From NCBI RefSeq assembly GCF_023015985.1, contig NZ_JALKAO010000001.1, positions 682,001 to 746,000 on the forward strand: DNA of 64,000 nucleotides, in the 5' to 3' direction. Of this stretch, positions 44,720-51,024 are shown one piece after another. The notes under the pieces were generated by a model that searched no databases, was not told the origin of the DNA, and saw nothing but the letters and a program-made list of their open reading frames with translations. Position 1 is the stretch's first letter; each line of letters begins with the position of its first letter. Source of the DNA: Marivita sp. S6314 (GTDB lineage: Bacteria; Pseudomonadota; Alphaproteobacteria; Rhodobacterales; Rhodobacteraceae). The translations under genes and the position numbers were made by a program.

Positions 44720-45448
44720 ATGATCCTTTACCCAGCGATTGACCTCAAAGATGGCCAGGCCGTGCGCCTGCTGCGCGGGGACATGGAAAAATCGACGGTG
44801 TTCAACGATGATCCCGCCAGCCAGGCGATGGAGTTCGTCGAGGCCGGGTGCACCTGGTTGCACCTTGTCGATCTGAACGGTGCGTTTGCGGGCGAGCCGG
44901 TGAATGCGGCGGCGGTTGAGGCCATTCTGGCCCGCACCAAGGTCCCGGCGCAACTGGGCGGGGGCATCCGGGATATGGCAACGATTGAACGCTGGCTCGA
45001 CAAGGGTCTGCAGCGGGTGATCCTTGGCACCGTGGCGGTTGAGAACCCCGATCTGGTGCGCGAGGCCGCAAAGGCGTTTCCGGGCCACGTCGCCGTGGGC
45101 ATCGACGCGCGCGACGGCCGTGTGGCCACCAAGGGCTGGGCCGAGGAGACCGATGTCATGGTCACCGATCTGGCCCGGTCGTTCGAGGACGCAGGTGTGG
45201 CGGCGATCATCTATACCGACATCAACCGCGACGGCGCGATGCAGGGGCCGAATGTAGAGGCCACCGCCGATCTGGCCCGCGCCGTGTCGATCCCGGTGAT
45301 CGCGTCGGGTGGGGTGTCGTCGCTGGACGACCTGATCGCACTGCGCGACTGCGGGGCTAACCTGAACGGCGCAATCTCGGGCCGCGCGCTTTATGACGGG
45401 GCGATTGATCTGAAAGAGGCGTTGTCGGTGATGTCCGCAGCCACTTAG
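44720..45448 (+). CDS. hisA: phosphoribosylformimino-5-aminoimidazole carboxamide ribotide isomerase
   Basis: The 242-residue TIM-barrel enzyme starts [20 protein letters not shown], with catalytic Asp8, and has [11 protein letters not shown] near 45 and [14 protein letters not shown] near 165, with the second catalytic Asp. It performs the fourth step of histidine synthesis. The ATG at 44720 is set by the conserved beginning. Its 3' end overlaps the stop of a minus-strand papain-like gene by 4 nt. Confidence 0.95.
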   Translation: MILYPAIDLKDGQAVRLLRGDMEKSTVFNDDPASQAMEFVEAGCTWLHLVDLNGAFAGEPVNAAAVEAILARTKVPAQLGGGIRDMATIERWLDKGLQRVILGTVAVENPDLVREAAKAFPGHVAVGIDARDGRVATKGWAEETDVMVTDLARSFEDAGVAAIIYTDINRDGAMQGPNVEATADLARAVSIPVIASGGVSSLDDLIALRDCGANLNGAISGRALYDGAIDLKEALSVMSAAT

Positions 45449-45909
45449 ATCGTTGCCGGGTCCCGGACCAGAAGATAGCCGCGACACCTTTGGGTGTTGA
45501 AGGTCTTGATCGACACCGTCGCCGTGCCTCCGACATCGACAGGTTCCGGATCGTTGTAGAACACGGTCCCGCCATCGTCGCCTTCAGTACTGCAACCGGT
45601 GATGACAACGGCATGGCCGTAGCCTTTCCAAAGCGTTCCCGCCCAGATCGGTCCATAGTTTGACAGCGTGTCGATCAGCGACGCAGCGGTGAAATCATGT
45701 GTGGCAGACTGAAGAAAGACCATGTCTTCGTTACGGGCCAATGTGGCGACCTCTTCGAACAAAATGATCCGGCCTTCCTGCCATACGTTGGGCATCCCGT
45801 ATCGCGGGCCTGCCTCGTAATAATACCCGATCATACAGGCGCTGGCATACCAGCAACTCAACGCGAGGCGTTGCGGGATCAGCGGCACGTTTAGCTTTAC
45901 TTCAGCCAT
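45445..45909 (-). CDS. stand-alone papain-like cysteine protease (AvrRpt2-like fold)
   Basis: The 154-residue protein shows a minimal papain-like pattern: [23 protein letters not shown] with the oxyanion Gln and nucleophile Cys19 followed by Trp, HAVVITGCS with the His in WKGYGHAVV, and FYNDPEP as the Asn/Asp region. This fits the Papain_cyst/C39-like group. No signal peptide or secretion domain is visible, so substrate and site of action are open. It lies convergent with hisA and divergent from hisF, unrelated to histidine synthesis. Confidence 0.72.
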   Translation of the reverse strand: MAEVKLNVPLIPQRLALSCWYASACMIGYYYEAGPRYGMPNVWQEGRIILFEEVATLARNEDMVFLQSATHDFTAASLIDTLSNYGPIWAGTLWKGYGHAVVITGCSTEGDDGGTVFYNDPEPVDVGGTATVSIKTFNTQRCRGYLLVRDPATI

Positions 45910-46208
45910 GGTAATCGGTCTCCGGAAATAAAATGTTTTTGGAAGTTATGTAAAAAGAATGCCCCCGAATCGCGTTTCGATCAACTCTTACGCCGGACTG
46001 GAGAGGCCACGCCGCCTGTTATGACCTCGTACGCCCGTCCATTTTGCGTCGTCTGCCAGGCGTCATGGGTGCGGTAATCCAAGGCGATCAAGGGCGCTGG
46101 CCGGCCTTGCGATCTCATCCTGCGTCACGACATCAAATTGCGTTTCTCCAAAGGGATAGACACCATCGGCCTCTTTCCTCGCAGGCGGATTGCGACTATC
46201 ACGCGGGC
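45910..46208. other. intergenic region between the papain-like gene and hisF
   Basis: This region of about 300 nt separates divergent genes. The part next to the protease gene (45925-45965) is AT-rich. No dyad, riboswitch or small gene stood out. It should contain the promoters for both genes. Confidence 0.4.
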
Positions 46209-46967
46209 ATGTTGAAAACCCGGATCATTCCCTGTCTCGATGTTGCCGATGGCCGTGTGGTCAAAGGTGTGAACTTTGTCGATCTGCGCGACGCCGGTGA
46301 CCCGGTGGATGCGGCTCGCGCCTATGATGCGGCAGGGGCGGACGAGATTTGTTTCCTCGACATCCACGCCACCCACGAGAATCGCGGCACGATGTTCGAC
46401 GTGGTCACCCGCACGGCAGAGCAGTGCTTTATCCCGCTGACCGTGGGCGGTGGCGTGCGGACCGTCGCGGATGTGCGGGCGTTGTTGCTGGCGGGGGCCG
46501 ACAAGGTGTCCTTCAATTCCGCCGCCGTCGCCAACCCCGACGTGGTGGCCGAAGCCGCAGATCAATTCGGCAGCCAGTGCATCGTGGTGGCGATTGACGC
46601 CAAGACCGTATCCCCCGGCAAATGGGAAATCTTCACCCATGGCGGACGCAAACCCACGGGCATCGACGCTGTGGAGTTTGCCAAAACCGTGGTCGCCAAG
46701 GGTGCGGGGGAAATCCTGCTGACCTCAATGGACCGCGACGGCACCAAGGCCGGGTTCAACCTGCCCCTGACGAAAGCCATTTCGGACGCGGTGGACGTGC
46801 CGGTGATCGCCTCGGGCGGCGTTGGCACATTGGATCATCTGGTCGAAGGCGTGACCAAAGGTGGCGCCAGCGCTGTGCTGGCAGCCTCCATCTTTCACTT
46901 TGGCGAATACACAATTGGCGAGGCCAAGGCCCATATGGCAGAGGCGGGTATCCCGGTGCGGCTATGA
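46209..46967 (+). CDS. hisF: imidazole glycerol phosphate synthase cyclase subunit HisF
   Basis: The 252-residue TIM-barrel protein starts [20 protein letters not shown], with catalytic Asp11, and has [13 protein letters not shown] near 45, [14 protein letters not shown] near 80 and [15 protein letters not shown] near 170, with the second Asp at about 177. It closes the imidazole ring with ammonia from HisH. The start is set by the conserved N-terminus. HisE overlaps by 4 nt. Confidence 0.96.
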   Translation: MLKTRIIPCLDVADGRVVKGVNFVDLRDAGDPVDAARAYDAAGADEICFLDIHATHENRGTMFDVVTRTAEQCFIPLTVGGGVRTVADVRALLLAGADKVSFNSAAVANPDVVAEAADQFGSQCIVVAIDAKTVSPGKWEIFTHGGRKPTGIDAVEFAKTVVAKGAGEILLTSMDRDGTKAGFNLPLTKAISDAVDVPVIASGGVGTLDHLVEGVTKGGASAVLAASIFHFGEYTIGEAKAHMAEAGIPVRL

Positions 46968-47272
46968 CGTTGGAAGAACTGGAAACCATCATCGCGACCC
47001 GCGCAGCGGCCAGCCCCGACGACAGCTGGACCGCCAAGCTGTTGGCCAAAGGCCCGGAAAAATGCGCCGAAAAATTTGGCGAAGAAGCGGTGGAAGCGAT
47101 CATCGAGGCGGTCAGGAATGACCGGGACAAATTGACGTCCGAAGCCGCCGATGTCCTGTTTCACCTGCTCGTGATGCTGAAATCGCGGAACGTGGCCCTG
47201 GCGGATGTGATGGCCGAACTGGACCGCCGTCAGGCGCAATCCGGGCTTCAGGAAAAGGCGTCACGGTCCTGA
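46964..47272 (+). CDS. hisE: phosphoribosyl-ATP pyrophosphatase
   Basis: The 102-residue all-alpha protein has the HisE/MazG-type metal motif [18 protein letters not shown] and [14 protein letters not shown]. It performs the second step of histidine synthesis. Its ATG overlaps the hisF stop (ATGA). Confidence 0.94.
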   Translation: MTLEELETIIATRAAASPDDSWTAKLLAKGPEKCAEKFGEEAVEAIIEAVRNDRDKLTSEAADVLFHLLVMLKSRNVALADVMAELDRRQAQSGLQEKASRS

Positions 47273-47318
47273 TAGCCGAAAATCAAATCTGTATTCTGAA
47301 CGCCTGACACCAACTTAG

Positions 47319-47408
47319 ACACCGTTCACACCGTACTCACACGGATGGAACACCCGTTTTCCACAGCCTTTGGTACCTTGGCGATGCGCACCGTTTTTTT
47401 GCGCATCG
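47319..47408 (+). promoter_or_regulatory. upstream region of the MNIO locus: short direct repeat and hairpin
   Basis: ACACCGT occurs twice at a 9-nt period (47319-47325 and 47328-47334). A 9-bp dyad CGATGCGCA / TGCGCATCG (47382-47390 and 47400-47408) encloses a T7 run. The repeats could be an operator; the dyad could be a leader or an attenuator. No clear sigma-70 or ECF promoter was seen. Confidence 0.35.
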
Positions 47409-47449
47409 ACTGCTGCATTTTCAATTCCTCTTAACCCAAAGGTGTTTCC

Positions 47450-47872
47450 ATGAAAGACGTAGACATTGCATCCCCCGTTCGTGTGACCATGCCTGCCTCG
47501 GTTGCCGCTGACATCGGCGTATTCAAAAAGGCGGTTGGCACGATCCTTGATAAACTGGGCTGTCCGGCCTGTTGTTCCGGCCATGACATCCGGTTCGACA
47601 TCCACCGCGATCTTGTGTTCCGCGATCTGGAATCGCGCGGCATGCCTCGGGCGATGGCAGAGGTAAAACCCCGCCCTGCGGCAAACACCGTTGCGCTGGC
47701 CCCCGAAACCGGTGCCCAGATCGACAACGTGTTTCGCGCCATCGACAAGATCGCTGAATTCACCGGCTGCGGCGCGTGTTGCTCGGGCCATGATCTGCGG
47801 CTGCAATTCGAGCAGAACTTCCTGCTGGATGAACAGCTGAATGTCGACGCCGCAGCCGTGCGGTTCGGGTAA
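47450..47872 (+). CDS. putative RiPP precursor-like protein with two CxACCSGHD motifs
   Basis: The 140-residue protein has two similar halves about 69 residues apart. Residues 24-48 end in GCPACCSGHDIR and residues 94-117 end in GCGACCSGHDLR, each after a VF..A...I helix-like stretch. All six cysteines (38, 41, 42, 107, 110, 111) lie in the two motifs. There is no signal peptide. Its stop codon abuts the ATG of an MNIO (DUF692) enzyme, the usual place for an MNIO substrate peptide. In this enzyme family cysteine or aspartate residues near such motifs are modified. Whether it is cleaved to a small product or stays a modified protein is unknown. Confidence 0.65.
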   Translation: MKDVDIASPVRVTMPASVAADIGVFKKAVGTILDKLGCPACCSGHDIRFDIHRDLVFRDLESRGMPRAMAEVKPRPAANTVALAPETGAQIDNVFRAIDKIAEFTGCGACCSGHDLRLQFEQNFLLDEQLNVDAAAVRFG

Positions 47873-49309
47873 ATGTCCGCGATGTTCCAGCCGCCAAAGC
47901 TGGGCATCGGGATGATCTTTTCGGCGGCGCTCACACCATTTCTGCGCCGCCGTCCCGACGCTTTGGACGTGCTTGAAATTGAACCGCAAACGCTTTGGCT
48001 CGCCGATGACCCGATCGACGGCCCGTTTGCCGAATTCCGCCCGGCGCTTGAGGCCTTTTCCGAATTGCCACAGGCGAAACTCGTGCATTCCGTCGGCGTG
48101 CCCCTTGGCGGCACACGCAGGCCTGATCCGGGGCAGATGGCGTTGCTCAAGGCGACGGCGGATCGTTTGAACAGCCCGTGGGTATCGGAACATTTGTCCG
48201 TCGCCGGCACACCGCATCAATCCGCCGGGTTCCTGTTGCCACCGCTGCAAACCGAAGACGGCGTCGCAACGGCCGTGGCCAATATTCAGGCCTTCAAAGC
48301 CGGTCTTGGACGACCCGTCGCCGTGGAAACGGGTGTGGCGTATCTCAAGCGTAAAGCGTTCGAAATGCCGGATGGCGTGTTCCTGCGCCGGGTAGCGGAA
48401 GAGGCCGATTGCGGACTGCTGCTCGACCTGCACAACCTGTGGTGCAACCATATCAACGACCGGATCGACATTGATGAAACCCTGTCGCAAATCCCCTTCG
48501 ACCGGGTGTGGGAGGTGCATCTGGCGGGCGGTGAAGAGATGGGAGGCGTCTGGCTTGACAGCCATTCCGGGGCCATGCCCGACGCGCTGGCCGCCCGCGC
48601 GCGCGAGGTGATCGCCGAGCTTCCGAACCTGGGCGCGGTGAATTTCGAGATTTACGACACGTTCCTTGAACGGGTGGATGACGCCGAATTCGATCAGATC
48701 GTCGAGGATTTGCGCAGCATCTGGGCGCATGCCGGTCAAAGCCGCAGTGACCTGCGCCCGTTTGATATCGTCACACCTGTGGACAGCCACGACACCTCGC
48801 CCGCGCAATGGGAGGACAGCCTGACCCGCGCGGTCTGGAAATCCGATCCGTCCGGCCACCTCTGGCCCGAGGATCACCCGCTTTTGACGCTTTATGCGTT
48901 TCTTGCGCGGTCGTTCCGGGGCTCCCTGCTCACACGGGCGTTGCCGCGTGCGGTGCGCTACGGACTGCTGCGTGACGGGGACCGGTTTGAACAGACACTG
49001 TCGGCTTATTTCGATGCCCAATCGCCGCAGATGTTCGCCCCATTGGAGGCCGCCGCATTCCGGAACTGGCTGATCGCGCAGGGCGAACATGATCCGCTGA
49101 TGCTGGGGCTTCTGGACTATGACATGGCGTTTATCGAAATGCTGACATCAGACACCCCGAAGATCGTGCGCTTTCCCGGTGATCCGGCCCCGGTGTTCGA
49201 GGCCTTGGTCGAAGGCCGTTTGCCTGCGCAACCAAAGCCACCGGAGTGGGAACTGGAGATATTACCCGACGCAACGTCCGACGGGTTTTCTGCTCAATCG
49301 GCGGGATAA
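47873..49309 (+). CDS. multinuclear non-haem iron oxidase (MNIO, DUF692) fused to a partner-like C-terminal domain
   Basis: The 478-residue protein has an N-terminal DUF692 TIM barrel with putative metal ligands: Glu35/Glu37 (LEIEPQ), His72 (LVHSVG), Glu106-His107 (SEHLS), Glu152 (VETG), Asp185/His187/Asn188 (LDLHN), His216 (EVHLAGG), Asp229/His231 (WLDSHSG) and Glu259 (NFEIYD). MNIOs (MbnB, TglH, ChrH, BufB) modify Cys or Asp in peptides. The normal length is near 280; residues 300-478 form an extra helical domain whose end (LDYDMAFIEMLTSDTPKIVRFPG) resembles the separate partner proteins that bind the precursor. The ATG directly follows the stop of the CCSGHD gene. Confidence 0.85.
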   Translation: MSAMFQPPKLGIGMIFSAALTPFLRRRPDALDVLEIEPQTLWLADDPIDGPFAEFRPALEAFSELPQAKLVHSVGVPLGGTRRPDPGQMALLKATADRLNSPWVSEHLSVAGTPHQSAGFLLPPLQTEDGVATAVANIQAFKAGLGRPVAVETGVAYLKRKAFEMPDGVFLRRVAEEADCGLLLDLHNLWCNHINDRIDIDETLSQIPFDRVWEVHLAGGEEMGGVWLDSHSGAMPDALAARAREVIAELPNLGAVNFEIYDTFLERVDDAEFDQIVEDLRSIWAHAGQSRSDLRPFDIVTPVDSHDTSPAQWEDSLTRAVWKSDPSGHLWPEDHPLLTLYAFLARSFRGSLLTRALPRAVRYGLLRDGDRFEQTLSAYFDAQSPQMFAPLEAAAFRNWLIAQGEHDPLMLGLLDYDMAFIEMLTSDTPKIVRFPGDPAPVFEALVEGRLPAQPKPPEWELEILPDATSDGFSAQSAG

Positions 49310-49310
49310 C

Positions 49311-49778
49311 CTAGAGCTTGGACGAGATCACCCCGGTGTTGAACCCGCCCATGCGCAACTCGCCGAAGAGCCGCTGGTATTCGATCTTGGGACAGCGGTT
49401 CATCACCACGTCCACACCGCGCGCTTCGGCTTTTGCCGCCGCCTCCGCGTGTTCGACGCCGATCTGCATCCAGATGGTTTGCAGGTCGGGGAACGCCTCC
49501 AGCGCCGCGTCGACGATCGGCGGCACGGCATCGGACCGGCGGAAGATGTCGACCATATCCACCGGCGCAGAGATATCGGACAAGCTGGCGACGATCTCCG
49601 CGCCGAAAAGCCGTTTGCCCGCATGGCCCGGATTGACCGGGATCACCGTGTATCCCTTGAGCGCCAGATAACGCGCGACGTAGTAGGACGGGCGGACCGG
49701 ATTGGTAGACACACCAACGACCGCGACGGTTTTCGTCCGTTTGAGAATGTCGCGCAGGAAGGTGTCTGAGTAGGTCAT
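49311..49778 (-). CDS. CoA-binding domain protein
   Basis: The 155-residue protein is a single Rossmann-like CoA-binding domain: TVAVVGVSTNPVRPSYYVARYL near residue 18, YTVIPVNPGHAGK, and NRCPKIEYQRL near the end. Such YccU-type proteins have no firm role. It is convergent with the MNIO gene, with 1 nt between the stops. Confidence 0.85.
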   Translation of the reverse strand: MTYSDTFLRDILKRTKTVAVVGVSTNPVRPSYYVARYLALKGYTVIPVNPGHAGKRLFGAEIVASLSDISAPVDMVDIFRRSDAVPPIVDAALEAFPDLQTIWMQIGVEHAEAAAKAEARGVDVVMNRCPKIEYQRLFGELRMGGFNTGVISSKL

Positions 49779-49800
49779 GGGCTGACCCTAAACAGGTCCT

Positions 49801-49836
49801 TGAAAAAGAAAAAGCGCCCAAGACTAGCTTGGGCGC
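49801..49836 (-). terminator. intrinsic terminator on the minus strand
   Basis: GCGCCCAAG (49814-49822) pairs perfectly with CTTGGGCGC (49828-49836) around ACTAG. On the minus strand the stem is followed by TTTTTCTTTTT (49813-49803). This is one of the best intrinsic terminators in the window. It ends a transcript coming from the DUF2235 side, or a small RNA in the gap. Confidence 0.8.
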
Positions 49837-49965
49837 AAGTGTTGGAACGAGGGACAGTGAAGGATGCGCGGATGTTCCACTCCCGCGCCTCTGGATATTA
49901 GGTAGGGTCTCCCCATGGGGTTTAAAGGGCGCGCCCAATAAATTTGATAACGTTTTTGTCAGGAA
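49830..49965 (-). ncRNA. candidate small RNA or long 3' UTR
   Basis: Between the DUF2235 stop and the terminator lies about 130 nt with GGGCGCGCCC and CCCCATGGGG palindromes and a GCGCGG/CCGCGC hairpin on the minus strand. The sequence is not coding. It could be a free sRNA or just the 3' UTR of the DUF2235 gene. No known RNA family was recognised; 6S and SRP motifs were not convincing. Confidence 0.3.
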
Positions 49966-51024
49966 TTAGGTGGACACAGCCCCCCTAGCCGTTGCCTCCT
50001 GTGCCAGCGTGACCGTTTCGTGTATCCGTTCGGACGGATCAGCGCCCACCTTGCGCCGCCGACGGTGCAGGAACAACGATCCCCATCCGCGCCAATTGCC
50101 CGAAGACGGGGCGGTGGGATCCTGCTCGAACCGCGTGCGCCAGTCTGCGGGCAGATCAAGCCCAACCGCGTTGGCCCGGTCCAGCATCCAGACCAGCGGG
50201 ATGTTCGCCAGAGGTCGCGCCTGCTCTCGGCCACGCAACTGGCCCCCAATGTCGCCATGCACACCCTTGAACCACACCTGTTCGACATGCCCGCTCCATC
50301 CCGGTGGGCAGGTCCAGAGCACAGGCGCATAGGCCATGCGGGTTTCATCATAGGCCAGCGCATGAAACCCGTGTTCGATGGACGGGCCAAGCTGGTCGTT
50401 GTGAAAGGCGTGATGGGCATCTGTCAGACGCCACAGCAGCGGCAGCCGCAATCCAAGCGCCTTGACCGTGTCCCACACCCCGACCACGGCAATCGGCGCG
50501 GCGTCGTGGCAGAAGAGTCGGGAAAAATCCCGCGCCGCGTCGCTGTCGGGCGATGACCGGTACAGGCGATAGGCCTGCCGGATATTGCGTTCGATGGCAT
50601 GTTCCGCGCGCAACAGGCCGATTTGGTCAAGCACCCCGGCCAGCGACCGCACCGCGAAGGCCCCGCGCGAATAGCCGAAGAAATAGATGTGATCGCCGGG
50701 GCGATAGCGCGAGGCCAGAAACCCGTAGGCGCGGCAGATCTGGCGGTTGATACCACGTCCGGTCATCACGTGGGGAAGACTGCGCCAATCCGCCATTTGC
50801 AGACCGGATTCGTAGTAAAGTGACAGATCGCCACCGACCTCCTGCAACAGGCGGTACAAGCGCCCGGCATTGGTTTCCTCTCCGGGCAGCAGGGACGACA
50901 GGGTGCCGTCCAGGATGATGACATGGATCCTACGGCCCCGGCGCACGGAAACCGGGGACTGGCCCGCAGCAAACCGCCTGCGGAACCAGCCGAGGACACG
51001 GTTACTCAGCCGCGACGCGCGCAT
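49966..51024 (-). CDS. DUF2235 alpha/beta hydrolase (Tle1-like phospholipase catalytic domain)
   Basis: The roughly 352-residue protein has the DUF2235 triad: nucleophile Ser in YFFGYSRGAFAVRSLAG (GxSRG), Asp in VVGVWDTVKALG and His in VWFKGVHGDIGGQ. Related domains are phospholipase effectors of type VI secretion (Tle1) and also house-keeping hydrolases. No VgrG, PAAR or immunity gene is nearby. The ATG at 51024 overlaps the end of the upstream gene by 23 nt; a later start near RRGRRIHVIILDG is possible because no ribosome binding site is evident. Confidence 0.78.
   Translation of the reverse strand: MRASRLSNRVLGWFRRRFAAGQSPVSVRRGRRIHVIILDGTLSSLLPGEETNAGRLYRLLQEVGGDLSLYYESGLQMADWRSLPHVMTGRGINRQICRAYGFLASRYRPGDHIYFFGYSRGAFAVRSLAGVLDQIGLLRAEHAIERNIRQAYRLYRSSPDSDAARDFSRLFCHDAAPIAVVGVWDTVKALGLRLPLLWRLTDAHHAFHNDQLGPSIEHGFHALAYDETRMAYAPVLWTCPPGWSGHVEQVWFKGVHGDIGGQLRGREQARPLANIPLVWMLDRANAVGLDLPADWRTRFEQDPTAPSSGNWRGWGSLFLHRRRRKVGADPSERIHETVTLAQEATARGAVST

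Noticed and set aside
47347-47370. ECF-type promoter (GGAAC at 47347) upstream of the MNIO locus
   Set aside because: No CGTT-like -10 element lies at 16-17 nt, so the GGAAC is probably chance.
47315-49090. Open frame of 591 codons on the minus strand across the MNIO locus
   Set aside because: It is antisense to the MNIO ligand motifs and has no family signal; kept out despite its length.
49830-49965. 6S or SRP RNA gene
   Set aside because: The conserved SRP GGAAGCA-type loop and a 6S central bubble could not be found; left as an unnamed candidate.
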